Assembly: GCA_965263205.1 (NCBI GenBank)
Contig: CBDHHF010000005.1
Span: forward strand, 1 to 64,000
DNA from: JBCCIM01 sp965263205
GTDB lineage: Bacteria > Bacteroidota > Rhodothermia > Rhodothermales > JAHQVL01
Reading direction: 5' to 3'
Length of the DNA: 64,000 nucleotides
The first letter of the stretch is position 1. Each line of letters begins with the position of its first letter. Shown piece by piece: positions 8,557 through 18,209 of the stretch. The translations under genes and the position numbers were made by a program. A model generated the notes under the pieces. It searched no databases, was not told the DNA's origin, and was given only the letters and a program-made list of their open reading frames with translations.

Positions 8557-9807
8557 TCAGGCCGGTGTTTTTTTAGGGCCGGCAGACATACGCGAAAGAT
8601 ATGCCCGGATAAACGATGGCCGATAGGCGCGACGCTCGGTGATCGACCAGTCTTCCGCGCGCAGCTCTTTGAACTTGTCTTGCAAGCTCCAGGATGCTAC
8701 CATGCGCGCTAGATTTGGCGAAAGTCGGTATAAACCACCTTGCTGTGAAAGGCTTTCTGCGGCAACAACAGGATCAATTTCGCGCAATAACATGTGCATC
8801 CCCTGCTGCACAACGGCTTTATAGCCATCCAACATGGCCAACTGATGCAAAATAACCTCATCTCCCCCTTCTTCAAGCAACGCGAGGCGCTGCCCAAGTT
8901 CTTCTTCATCCAGATCCGGATCCAGCAGATATTCTTTGAGCCGGCTACCGTTGCCTTCAAACAAAATTTCAGACTCCGGTGTCTGGGCGATGGTGTGCCC
9001 GACAAATTCGTGGCGGAATTCCCACGGGATGCTCACCAGCATGGATAGCACATTAAATACAACGCTGTGCACCTGGTCTAGCTGTTCAGACGTTTCAAGT
9101 TTCTTGCCACGCTTGTTCACAGGTGTCAGGGCCTTTTCGACAGGCACAGGCTCCTGAGAAAGCGGCGCTTCGCTGGCGCTGCCGTTTTTCGAAAGGGCGT
9201 GTACTTTGGGATCGGTGGCCTCAGGATCTTCATCGCCGAGCAACAAACCAGCAAGTAGTTGGCGTACTTCGTCGTTTGCCTCGAAGTCGATTTCGCTAAA
9301 CGCATCTTTTAAGGCATCGATGCGACGATTGGGCGCCTCTCCTTCAAAGGTTTCGCACAGGCTGGTAAAGGCGCCGGCAAACCGCTCAGCGTCTTCGAGA
9401 AATGGATTTACAAAACTGCTTTCAAATACCGTGCGGTCATAATCAGCCGGACGGACCTTCTCCGTTTCAGGCTCTTCTTCAGCTTCTACTTCGGGCTTCT
9501 CGAGCTGAAACTCTACTTCAAACTCACCAAGCTTAATCACGTCACCATCGCTCAACATATACGTGCGCCCCGACTCGAGCCGGGTGCTATTGAGGTAGGT
9601 AAAGTTCTTGCTGCCCAAATCTGCAATCTCATAGCCGTCTTCAAGCTGCGTGATTTCAGCATGCTTCTTGCTTACTACCCTGCTCTTATCCGGAATGTGG
9701 AGGTCGTTTTCTTTGTCTCTTCCGAGGGAAATACGCTCTTGCTCGAAAGTGAATTCTTCGACTTCGTCCGAATCTACATCCGTCTTTAAAAATAACTTGA
9801 CCATCAT
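8557..9807 (-). CDS. FHA-domain protein with TagH-like C-terminal region
   Basis: 416 residues from the tandem ATGs at 9807/9804; a longer frame to 9882 has no similarity in its extra part. The N-terminal FHA domain (about 1-105) shows LGRDKENDL, SKKHAEI and a conserved Asn (GSKNFTYLN). An acidic linker follows. The C-terminal 170 residues are helical (VQQGMHMLLREIDP, then a final RRAYRPSFIRAYLSRM) and resemble in layout the tail of TagH/ImpI FHA proteins of type VI secretion systems; this is a weak pattern match. No type VI genes are in the window. It would be the first gene of the minus-strand operon that also encodes the phosphatase and kinase, so it is a likely phosphothreonine-reading effector. 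Confidence 0.82.
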   Translation of the reverse strand: MMVKLFLKTDVDSDEVEEFTFEQERISLGRDKENDLHIPDKSRVVSKKHAEITQLEDGYEIADLGSKNFTYLNSTRLESGRTYMLSDGDVIKLGEFEVEFQLEKPEVEAEEEPETEKVRPADYDRTVFESSFVNPFLEDAERFAGAFTSLCETFEGEAPNRRIDALKDAFSEIDFEANDEVRQLLAGLLLGDEDPEATDPKVHALSKNGSASEAPLSQEPVPVEKALTPVNKRGKKLETSEQLDQVHSVVFNVLSMLVSIPWEFRHEFVGHTIAQTPESEILFEGNGSRLKEYLLDPDLDEEELGQRLALLEEGGDEVILHQLAMLDGYKAVVQQGMHMLLREIDPVVAAESLSQQGGLYRLSPNLARMVASWSLQDKFKELRAEDWSITERRAYRPSFIRAYLSRMSAGPKKTPA

Positions 9808-10399
9808 AAATCGAGGCTCATGATGTACTGAAACTGAGCTTGCGCTGTCATATGGTTTAGGATACCGGGGCGCAGTACACACCTGCTATCAGGTAACGCC
9901 GAGGCTCCTGTAAAAGCAATAACAAGGGATTTTCCAGCCGGGTACGCCATGTGCGGACATGGGTAAGACCAAAAGAATCCATGTTTGAAGCAGTATCACG
10001 TTGATGCTGCATCAAAATGTAGGCTGCGATCGAGGGACAAATCAAGTGTTAACTTGTAGTATATCCCAGATCCAGGTAAAGCCGGACTAAAGTGGGTTGA
10101 TGTATCCATTTTCCACGTTGGTTTAATCAACTACAAACCTTGAATGTTCTTTTGCATGGAAATGTTGTATTTTTCTAGCAACCACTCCCTTGTAATGAGT
10201 ATTCTTGATACAAGGCCCGACCTATACCTGTGCTGTATTTTCCATTAAGTCGTAACATACGACGGCCAAACGTACGGCATACCGCATATTTTTGCGCAAG
10301 ACCTGCTCGAAAGGGACTATTTTTAGCAAAGATCATCCCTGACCCCATCTTAACGCGATCCGTAATTCATTTGCAGAGGATTTTGCAGAGAAAGCTGTT
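9808..10399. promoter_or_regulatory. Divergent intergenic region with two dyads
   Basis: This gap of nearly 600 bases separates the minus-strand FHA/phosphatase/kinase operon from the plus-strand adhesin/kinase genes and must hold both promoters. Two dyads stand out: CCTTGTA (10188-10194) with TACAAGG (10209-10215), and GTCGTA-ACA-TACGAC (10249-10263). They could be operators, but no known regulator consensus was recognised and no promoter could be fixed. No gene is seen here. Confidence 0.4.
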
Positions 10400-13300
10400 A
10401 TGGTACAACCCAATCTCATGATGAGGCGCCTTTTATTCAATGCGGGCTTTTTCCTTGCAAGCTTGCTGGCATTAAGCCTTGGAACGGCGTCCCCTGCCCT
10501 TGCACAATTTGTTGAATCCAAGATCACAGCCAATGATGGCGACCCTAACGATCGCTTTGGCGAATCAGTAGCCATCGATGGAAGCACGGCAGTTATTGGT
10601 GCCTTTCGAGACGACGACGCAGGCTCGGATGCCGGCGCAGCGTACGTATTTGAATTGTCAAACGGTACCTGGACGCAGTCAGCCAAACTCATACCTGACA
10701 ATGGACTCATACTTCCGGGGCTTTTTGACAATGGACTTTTTGGCGGTGTTGTTGCTATACACAACGATGTAATAGTCGTTGGGGCCGTAGACGCCCGCGA
10801 AAACGGCATCAGAACAGGTGCCGCCTACGTGTTTGGGCAGGACGAAATGGGCAACTGGGTCCAGCAGGAGCGCCTGATTGCAGAAGATGGCGCTATCAAT
10901 GACAAATATGGCGCAGCTGTGGCAACCAACGGGGACTTTGTTATGATCGGCGCCCTGGATGCCGACCATTCCAATTTCACTAACCCCGGCGCCGTCTACG
11001 TGTATGAGCGCAATCCTGAGGGCAGCGACGTTACCTGGAATTTTGTACAAAAGCTTATCCCGGGTGATACACAGGAAGGCGACAGCTTTGGCTGGAGCGT
11101 CGCTATGTCGGGCAATCGCGCCATCATTGGTGCTCGCGATGTAGATGATCAGGCGGAAAACGCGGGGGCTGCATACATCTATGAGCTCAATGGCGGCGAA
11201 TGGATTGAAGTGGAGAAAATCTTTGCCAGCGATGCCAAGGTTGATGATAGCTTTGGTGAAATTGTGGCGATTCATGAAGAGCAGGTTATTGTCGGCGCGC
11301 GTGATGTGGATATTCAAGGCGAAGAATCAGGCGCTGCCTACATTTTTGAGCGCAACAATGAAGGCGATTGGGTCGAAACAGCCAAACTACTCGCTTCTGA
11401 TGGTGAAAGCCTCGACCGATTCGGAAATTCCGTGGCAATCGAAGGCAACTATGCCGTCGTTTCTACACGGATCGACAACGACTTTAGCGGCGCGGTGTAC
11501 GTTTTTCAGCGAATTGGTGACAGTTGGACCGAAATTGCAAAACTAACGCCGGCAAATTTGGAAGCCGGCGACCTCTTCGGTCAGGGGGTTGCTATCAGCG
11601 AAACACGGATCGTTAGTGGTACCAAGGGGGATGATGACGAAGGCCTCGACGCTGGTGCAGCGCATATTTTTGAACTCGAAGATGCTGACCGCGCTGCACT
11701 GGTAGCGCTCTACAACGCCACCGATGGTCCCAACTGGTCTAGAAGAAACAATTGGCTGTCCAATGCCCCGCTCTCCAACTGGTACGGGGTAGAAACCAAC
11801 GATGATGGCCAGGTGACCGAGCTCAACCTGGAAAGCAACAACCTGAAAGGCGATTTCCCCATCGCTGTTGCCGGGTTGCCGGCACTCAAACGCCTCATCC
11901 TCAGAAATAACAATCTGAGCGGGCAGATTCCAGCAGATGTCCAGGCCGCTTCGTTGCTCGAAACGCTGGATGCCGGCGAAAACATGCTTACGCTCCCCTT
12001 GCCAGATAACCTGGGGGATCTGCAAAACCTGCAGACGCTGCTAGTCGACAACAACAACTTCATGGGCCCCGTCCCCGAAGTCCTCACCCAACTCCAGAGC
12101 CTCCAGATCCTCTATTTAAACGACAACGCGTTCAACGGGAGCGTCCCCGAAAAATTTGGTGGGATTAACACATTGCGCGTATTGCATCTGCAAAACAATA
12201 ACATCGTAGATCTCCCACCTTTTGGAAACGACCAGCCTAACCTGGTCGAACTGTACGTTTTCAACAACATCCTCACGTTTGAAGACCTCGAACCCCAGGT
12301 TGCCATCAACGATTTCCAATACGTGCCCCAGCCCAACATCGGAGAAGCGCGCACGTTGTCGGCAACCGAAAACAACCCGGTGGTGATTCAGGTGCAGACT
12401 GGCGGTAACAGCAACGTCTACCAGTGGAAAAAAGACGGCGAGGTGATTGCTGGCGCAACAGAAGACAGCTATGTAATTGCCTCAGCCTCACCGGCGGATG
12501 CCGGCGAATACGTGCTGGAAGTGACAAATCTCCTCGCACAGGAGCTGCGCCTCATCAGCGAGCCGATTACGCTGAATGTAACCCCTGTTGTGAATTATGC
12601 CTCCAACTTGTCGAGTCTCCACGTTGTGCCGCCCCTTTTGAGTCCCGCGAATGGACAGGTTACAGCAACACTGGTTGGCAACACCCTCTCTATTGCGGGT
12701 AACTATGACGGCCTCGCCTTCCCGTTTGGTACGGCATCCCTGCATGCCGGCGCCCCCGGTGTTAGCACGGAAGCCGTCTATGAGCTTGATGTCACAGCAA
12801 CAAACGAGACCAGCGGTGTTTTTGAAGCCGGTAACAACGCGTTCGATTTGAGCGAAGATGAATTACTGACCCTGCAGAACGGTCTTTTTTATATCAGTAT
12901 CGAAACGGAGAGTGGCAGTATTGCTGATCCGTTCTCGCCTGAATTACGTGGCCAGGTGTATATTGCGCCGAATGGAGGCCCCAACACGCCTGAGATTGCT
13001 GAGCCGGCAAACGGAGCATCCCTTAACCTTGAAGATCCAGGTGATCTCACGATTACATGGAATGCCGTGGCAGATCCAGATGGGCATCCCGTGCAGTACA
13101 TTTGGGCCTTCTCTCGAAATCCTGAATTCGAGGGCGACCTGACCTTGATCGAAGGCATTTTCAGAACAGGAGACAATACCTTTTTCAGCATCTCAAATGC
13201 AGATCTGGATGCGTTTCTTGCTTCACAAGGGATTGCGCAAGGCGCTTCCGTAACTCTGTATCACCTTGTTGGCGCAACCGATGGCAGCCAGATCGCTCGA

Positions 13301-15211
13301 AGCGAATCCCGCTCGATCGAGCTTACGCGCAGTACCAACAACCAGCCTCCGCGACTGGAATCACCGGTAGCTGACTTTAATTACTTACTGGACGACGGCC
13401 CTGGCAGTCTTAACCTGGCTGAGGTGTTTGTCGACCCAGATGGTGATGACCTGACCTTTGAAGCCAACTCGAGTGAACAGTCTGTTGCAACCGTGGCTAT
13501 CGACGACGCATCACTGACGATAACGCCACTGGCCATCGGAAACACAACCATTACACTTAGCGCAACGGATGTATTTGACGAGAATGTAACCGACGAGTTT
13601 ATCCTGACCATCAACAGCCGGCCTGTAGTAAGCAACACTGTGGCCGATCAGACGCTGTTCGAATCTGATGATCCATTAACGGTATCGGTTACCGGTGTAT
13701 TTACAGATGCAGACCCGATCGGGCTCTCCGTAAATTCTTCCAACGAAGGGGTGGTTACCGCGATGCTCGTCGACGATGATACCGCAGTTATGTTAACCCC
13801 TATCGGCGTTGGCTTTGCAGACGTAACACTGGTTGCAGAAGACGACAAAGGCGCATCCGCTTCCACCTCCTTCCAGGTCCTGGTGCAGGCAGACATGATT
13901 ATGCCACCGCAAAGCCTGGCAGAAAGCATCAACATCTCTTTTGGAAACCCCGACTTATCAGCGAGCTATCGCCTTGTTGCCTTACCTGGTACGGTGAACC
14001 TCCCGATGGCAACGGCCGTCAATGGCACACCCGAGGTCGACTGGATTGCCTACCGCGACAATGGGATGGATGTAGATGACCGCGAGGCATATTTTGAGCG
14101 CTACGACGGTTCGGCCAACTTCACGTTTCGCCCGGGTGGCGGTTTTTGGCTGCTGTCCAGACAGGTATGGGAGCGAACCGATTCGCGCCCAACGGTGCAA
14201 TTGGCGAACGATGGTACCTACAGCATCCCACTCCAGGCAGGATGGAATATCATTTCCAACCCGTTCGACATCGACATTCCATGGCAGGCCGTTGCGCAAA
14301 CAAACGAAATTACACAACAGCTCTTCCGCTGGCAGGGGCGGTATATTGCGTCTCCCGTTTTTTCTTCAGCCACCACAGGGAATGCGTTTTACTTCTTTAA
14401 TAGCGAAAATCTGACAACCCTGAAGCTGCCGTACATTCCAGCGACATCAGAAAATGTACGCCGGCCTGCGGTACCCGCATTCACGTTGAGCGCTGTGGTT
14501 GCAGGCGATACACTAACCAGTATTCGCGCCGGTCGGCACATGGAAGCCGCCGCTGGCACCGACAAATTTGATCAGATTGCCCCACCAGGTGCCTTCGAAG
14601 CTGCCAGTCTTCGCCTCGTCAGACCGGGTGTATCGCAAACGAGCCGGCAAGGTTATTTAACGGAAGAGTTTTTGCCAGCAGAAAGCGCGGGTTATCGGTA
14701 TGAAATTACCCTGCAAGCGCCAACGGACGGCCCGGTCGAGTTACACGCAGACGGGTTTAGCCACTTCCAAAATCATGAAGAAATTTTGCTGATTGACAGG
14801 AAGCTCGGCAAACGTTACGACTTTCGTAAGAACCCTTCGCTCACTTTTTGGCCCGAATCGAACATACAACAGTATGTTTTGCTGATTGGAGATGCGGCGT
14901 TTGTAGCGGAAGAACAGGCCAACCTGGTGCCAGAATCTCTGGCATTGTTGCCCAACTACCCCAATCCTTTTGCGCAAACAACAACCATAGCGTTTGCGCT
15001 ACCGGAACCGGAAAACCTCAGGATCGTCGTCTATAACACGTTAGGCCGCAGGGTTCGCGTACTCGCAGAAGGGACGTACAACGCAGGGCATCATCAACTA
15101 TCGTGGGATGGTTTGAGTGATGCCGGTGCTGCTTTGGGCAGTGGTTTGTATTTTTACCAGCTGCAATTGCAAGACAAACAAATTGTGCGTAGCATGATGT
15201 TGCGGCGTTGA
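10400..15211 (+). CDS. Giant T9SS-exported FG-GAP/LRR/Ig-like surface protein
   Basis: 1603 residues. A signal peptide ends near ALAQF (about 36). Residues 40-430 are seven or eight repeats of the type DRFGESVAIDG..AVIGA..DDD...GAAYVFE, an FG-GAP beta-propeller. Residues 435-650 are leucine-rich repeats of the bacterial surface type (ALYNATDGPNWSRRNNW, then LNLESNNLKG, LILRNNNLSGQIP). An Ig-like domain (YQWKKDGEVI to DAGEYVLEV) and cadherin/Ig-like modules follow to about 1180. The last 80 residues are a type IX sorting domain (NYPNPFAQTTTIAFALPE to SGLYFYQLQLQDKQIVRSMMLRR). It is an adhesin or substrate-binding surface protein. It is divergent from the kinase/phosphatase operon and 77 bases upstream of a second kinase. 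The domain calls are strong; the ligand is unknown. Confidence 0.93.
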   Translation: MVQPNLMMRRLLFNAGFFLASLLALSLGTASPALAQFVESKITANDGDPNDRFGESVAIDGSTAVIGAFRDDDAGSDAGAAYVFELSNGTWTQSAKLIPDNGLILPGLFDNGLFGGVVAIHNDVIVVGAVDARENGIRTGAAYVFGQDEMGNWVQQERLIAEDGAINDKYGAAVATNGDFVMIGALDADHSNFTNPGAVYVYERNPEGSDVTWNFVQKLIPGDTQEGDSFGWSVAMSGNRAIIGARDVDDQAENAGAAYIYELNGGEWIEVEKIFASDAKVDDSFGEIVAIHEEQVIVGARDVDIQGEESGAAYIFERNNEGDWVETAKLLASDGESLDRFGNSVAIEGNYAVVSTRIDNDFSGAVYVFQRIGDSWTEIAKLTPANLEAGDLFGQGVAISETRIVSGTKGDDDEGLDAGAAHIFELEDADRAALVALYNATDGPNWSRRNNWLSNAPLSNWYGVETNDDGQVTELNLESNNLKGDFPIAVAGLPALKRLILRNNNLSGQIPADVQAASLLETLDAGENMLTLPLPDNLGDLQNLQTLLVDNNNFMGPVPEVLTQLQSLQILYLNDNAFNGSVPEKFGGINTLRVLHLQNNNIVDLPPFGNDQPNLVELYVFNNILTFEDLEPQVAINDFQYVPQPNIGEARTLSATENNPVVIQVQTGGNSNVYQWKKDGEVIAGATEDSYVIASASPADAGEYVLEVTNLLAQELRLISEPITLNVTPVVNYASNLSSLHVVPPLLSPANGQVTATLVGNTLSIAGNYDGLAFPFGTASLHAGAPGVSTEAVYELDVTATNETSGVFEAGNNAFDLSEDELLTLQNGLFYISIETESGSIADPFSPELRGQVYIAPNGGPNTPEIAEPANGASLNLEDPGDLTITWNAVADPDGHPVQYIWAFSRNPEFEGDLTLIEGIFRTGDNTFFSISNADLDAFLASQGIAQGASVTLYHLVGATDGSQIARSESRSIELTRSTNNQPPRLESPVADFNYLLDDGPGSLNLAEVFVDPDGDDLTFEANSSEQSVATVAIDDASLTITPLAIGNTTITLSATDVFDENVTDEFILTINSRPVVSNTVADQTLFESDDPLTVSVTGVFTDADPIGLSVNSSNEGVVTAMLVDDDTAVMLTPIGVGFADVTLVAEDDKGASASTSFQVLVQADMIMPPQSLAESINISFGNPDLSASYRLVALPGTVNLPMATAVNGTPEVDWIAYRDNGMDVDDREAYFERYDGSANFTFRPGGGFWLLSRQVWERTDSRPTVQLANDGTYSIPLQAGWNIISNPFDIDIPWQAVAQTNEITQQLFRWQGRYIASPVFSSATTGNAFYFFNSENLTTLKLPYIPATSENVRRPAVPAFTLSAVVAGDTLTSIRAGRHMEAAAGTDKFDQIAPPGAFEAASLRLVRPGVSQTSRQGYLTEEFLPAESAGYRYEITLQAPTDGPVELHADGFSHFQNHEEILLIDRKLGKRYDFRKNPSLTFWPESNIQQYVLLIGDAAFVAEEQANLVPESLALLPNYPNPFAQTTTIAFALPEPENLRIVVYNTLGRRVRVLAEGTYNAGHHQLSWDGLSDAGAALGSGLYFYQLQLQDKQIVRSMMLRR

Positions 15212-15266
15212 AAGAGCCGGCTTTTAGACCCTCCCGTTTATCCCATAATTTTTTACAGTACCTTTA

Positions 15267-15279
15267 GAGGAGCCTCCTC
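15267..15279 (+). promoter_or_regulatory. Short perfect dyad before second kinase
   Basis: GAGGAG-C-CTCCTC lies 10 bases before the kinase ATG at 15289. It could be a small operator or a translational hairpin that sequesters the GAGGAG ribosome-binding-like sequence. It is short enough to be chance. Confidence 0.3.
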
Positions 15280-15288
15280 ACTTAAGCA

Positions 15289-17259
15289 ATGTTAACCATG
15301 TATCCACGTCCGGAAGAGTTCATCGGCAAAGAGGTCGATGGACACCGTATCGACGATGTCCTCGGGCGTGGTGGTATGGGCATTGTTTTCAAGGCTGAAA
15401 ACCTGGAGCTCTCCCGGACTGTAGCACTGAAAATCATCAATCCTGCCCTCGCGCAGGATGAGTCGTTTTTACGACGTTTCAGAGCAGAAGCACGTGCCCT
15501 CGCACAGATACACCACCCGAACATCGTAATTGTCTATGACTTTCGATCGTTCGATATGGGCTTTTACATTTCGATGGAATATGTAAAAGGCCCTACCCTG
15601 GCAGACTATCTGGAAGATAAAGGCGCCATCCCGTGGAAAGAAGGGCTTTATCTGACCAAACAGATGCTCTCGGCTTTCCACTATGCCCACAGCTGTGGTG
15701 TCATTCATCGGGATATCAAGCCGCGCAACATTCTGCTTGCCAAAAACAATGTTGTAAAGATTACCGACTTTGGGCTGGCTAAAATTTTACAGGAAGGCAA
15801 GCGCACCACGGATACAACGGTTACGATGGCTACGGGGGGCACCATTCATTACATGCCACCTGAGCAAATCCGGGGTCTGCGCAACGTAGATCATCGCGGA
15901 GACATTTTCTCCCTCGGCATGACCATTTACGAAGCCATTGCCGGCGTATTGCCATTTGAGAAAAACGCCAGCGGATATGCCATCCAGAAAATGATTGTCG
16001 AGGAGCCTTTCCCCGACATCCGTAAGCGGGATTCCTCGATTCCAAAGCCGCTTGCGCGCATCATCATGAAAGCGCTGGAGAAAGAGCCTCACAAGCGATT
16101 TCAGAGTGCCGCTGAGATGATCTCAGCGCTGGAAGAATTTGAGATGAGCAATACATCTACCGCGCTCGCGGTAAACGGCACGGGCGGCAACCCGTACGCC
16201 AATGGCTCGTCGTTTAGTCAACGTTGGCGGCTCTATGCCACACTCGTTGGTTTGCTTATTGTGGCGCTTTCCTTTATTGCAGTGTTTACGCCCGAAGTAT
16301 TGAGTGCTTTCATCAGTCCAGATACCGAGGAGCCGACACTCGCTGAGCAGTTAAATAATTCCAATGATCCGGAAACGGCAATCCAGCGGGCCGAAGCTGC
16401 ACCTTTGTCTGAAATTGAGTTGAATCCGATCAACGTATCCGACGGGCCGGCAAACGATCCAGCCACTGCAGATTCGTCCGATGCCGTTGTGACTGAGCCC
16501 GATGAAGATCCTTCGTCTGAGGGCGGTGCACCATCAGGTAACGGTACATCGACCACAAACAATACATCGCCGTCGCAACAAAACAACACAGCCAGCGCCA
16601 CAGCCGTTGGCTCCATTCGATTCGACTCTTCGCCCAAAGGCGCACAAATTTATCTCGATGGTGTAAACATAGGCACCACCCCGCTTTTCCTCGACAACGT
16701 GAAAGCCGGCCGGGCCAATGTGGAATTGCGTATGGAAAACCACGAGCCCTACAGAGCCCGTATTCAGGTCCAACCATACCAGATTAGCCAGGTTAACCGG
16801 ACCATGGCACCCATTATGGGACTGCTGAAACTCGATATCAACCCACCATCTGAACTGTATATTGATGGGAGCCTCATCGAGAAAGAAGCCAGCGATATCC
16901 GAATGCCGCTGCTCGCTACGCCGCATGAAATCCTTGTTGCACACCCGCAACACGGAGAATGGAAAAAACGCATTACGCTAGATGCGTCCGATTCGCTGGC
17001 GTACACCATCGATTTTACAGAAACCGTGCGCCTCATTGTAACAGCTTTTGACACGGCTGATAATGGCATGCACGTAGAAATCTACCTCGACGGAGAACCT
17101 ACAGGGCTGTATACGCCCACACCTATCGAGGTCCCCATTGGCCAACACAAAATCGCTGTAAAAGCAGAAGGCTACGAAATGGTGGAAGAAGCTACAACCA
17201 CCAACTACGAGTCATCTAAACAACAGCCTTTGCGTTTTGTGTTACGGAAATCGGATTAG
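15289..17259 (+). CDS. Second PEGA-domain serine/threonine protein kinase
   Basis: 656 residues; a second ATG at 15298 is possible. The kinase domain (about 18-285) is complete: GRGGMGIV loop (26-33), VALK lysine at 48, HRDIKPRN at 140-147, DFG at 160-162 and a PPEQ loop. One membrane helix is at about 315-334. The outer part is Ser/Thr/Asn-rich (390-440), then carries a clear PEGA domain (GSIRFDSSPKGAQIYLDGVNIGTTPL, about 443-490) and two more PEGA-like beta domains. Its kinase half is close to the kinase at 4324-6186 (LSRTVA, ESFLRRFRAEARALA, SCGVIHRDIKPRN), so the two are paralogues with different outer parts. It sits between the giant surface protein and a small TPR protein, all co-directional. 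Confidence 0.93.
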   Translation: MLTMYPRPEEFIGKEVDGHRIDDVLGRGGMGIVFKAENLELSRTVALKIINPALAQDESFLRRFRAEARALAQIHHPNIVIVYDFRSFDMGFYISMEYVKGPTLADYLEDKGAIPWKEGLYLTKQMLSAFHYAHSCGVIHRDIKPRNILLAKNNVVKITDFGLAKILQEGKRTTDTTVTMATGGTIHYMPPEQIRGLRNVDHRGDIFSLGMTIYEAIAGVLPFEKNASGYAIQKMIVEEPFPDIRKRDSSIPKPLARIIMKALEKEPHKRFQSAAEMISALEEFEMSNTSTALAVNGTGGNPYANGSSFSQRWRLYATLVGLLIVALSFIAVFTPEVLSAFISPDTEEPTLAEQLNNSNDPETAIQRAEAAPLSEIELNPINVSDGPANDPATADSSDAVVTEPDEDPSSEGGAPSGNGTSTTNNTSPSQQNNTASATAVGSIRFDSSPKGAQIYLDGVNIGTTPLFLDNVKAGRANVELRMENHEPYRARIQVQPYQISQVNRTMAPIMGLLKLDINPPSELYIDGSLIEKEASDIRMPLLATPHEILVAHPQHGEWKKRITLDASDSLAYTIDFTETVRLIVTAFDTADNGMHVEIYLDGEPTGLYTPTPIEVPIGQHKIAVKAEGYEMVEEATTTNYESSKQQPLRFVLRKSD

Positions 17260-17307
17260 TTGGGTTGATTTGAACCCGCCAACGTCGCCCTGTACACAAA
17301 CAGGAGC

Positions 17308-17952
17308 ATGAGAACCATGATCGTCACTCGTCTAAAAAAACGTACCGCCTCCCTGGCGCTCAACCTGTTATTTCTGTTTGTGCTTCCCGTTGTCGTTGTG
17401 GCACAGCAAGCACCCGAGGATTGTGAAGCAGCGCTGACCAACGCTGAAAATGCCTATTTCAGTGGGGATTTTGAAAACACTATTTCGCTGCTGCAGCCTT
17501 GTATCACTTCGGACGGCTTCTCTGGCGATCAGGGGATTCGTGCGTACGCGCTGCTCGGACGTACACATTTTGTTTTGGGTGATACGCAGGCAGCTCGCTC
17601 GGCGATTGAGGGGTTGTACGTTCTCGATCCAGCTTATGCGCCTGATCCGCAGCTCCCACCCAACTTCTCTGCGTTTATCCTGGAAGTTAAACAGCAGATG
17701 ATTGCAGCCGGCCAGTTTCCAAGTATTGAGCCTGAAGAAATTACACCAGATCCGCTCCCACCCGTTGCTGTAGCTGATGACGCTGAAGAAGATAAGGCGG
17801 CACCTAAACGAAGAAAGGCCTTGCTGTTTGGCGGGGGCGCTGCCCTTGCCGTGGTTGCCGGCGCAGCCATTCTACTCAGCGGCGGTGGTGGTGGCGGCGA
17901 TGAGCCTGCTGACGGCTGGCCGCTTCCTCCGCCCCATCCTTCTTCCCAGTAA
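17308..17952 (+). CDS. Exported TPR-like protein with C-terminal membrane helix
   Basis: 214 residues. A signal sequence (about 10-33, NLLFLFVLPVVVVAQQ) precedes a TPR-type region (CEAALTNAENAYFSGDFENTISLLQPC to RTHFVLGDTQAARSAIEGL). A Pro/Ala/Glu-rich stretch is then followed by a second hydrophobic helix (about 172-192), a Gly-run and a Pro-rich tail. TPR pairs of this kind accompany PEGA kinases in several phyla and may be a periplasmic partner (inference). The gene starts 48 bases after the kinase stop and is probably co-transcribed. No enzymatic motif is seen. Confidence 0.75.
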   Translation: MRTMIVTRLKKRTASLALNLLFLFVLPVVVVAQQAPEDCEAALTNAENAYFSGDFENTISLLQPCITSDGFSGDQGIRAYALLGRTHFVLGDTQAARSAIEGLYVLDPAYAPDPQLPPNFSAFILEVKQQMIAAGQFPSIEPEEITPDPLPPVAVADDAEEDKAAPKRRKALLFGGGAALAVVAGAAILLSGGGGGGDEPADGWPLPPPHPSSQ

Positions 17953-18102
17953 TTTGGGGGTAATCCAATCTTTTATAGCCGGCCGGCTTAAGGTCAACGG
18001 CAATTTATCCGATAACGAACTTGAGGTCACCTGCTTCGTGCAGGTGTCGAAATAGCATAAGAACACCCCCTCATAGGGTGGACCTCTTTCTGTGGTGGGT
18101 CG

Positions 18103-18130
18103 AAGCCCGGTCATTTGACCGGGCTTTGTT
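18103..18130 (+). terminator. Rho-independent terminator after the second kinase operon
   Basis: The arms AAGCCCGGTC (18103-18112) and GACCGGGCTT (18117-18126) pair perfectly with a four-base loop and are followed by TGTTATTT. It lies about 150 bases after the TPR gene and probably ends the adhesin-kinase-TPR transcript. Confidence 0.7.
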
Positions 18131-18209
18131 ATTTGGGGCGTTTTTGCCCAACAATACTGGATTAATAGCCTTCTTGCACACGCTTACGTGCGCTTTACCG
18201 GATACGCAA

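Noticed and set aside
4324..9807. A type VI secretion cluster
   Set aside because: Only regulator-type proteins (kinase, phosphatase, FHA) are present; no sheath, Hcp, VgrG, ClpV or membrane complex genes were seen.
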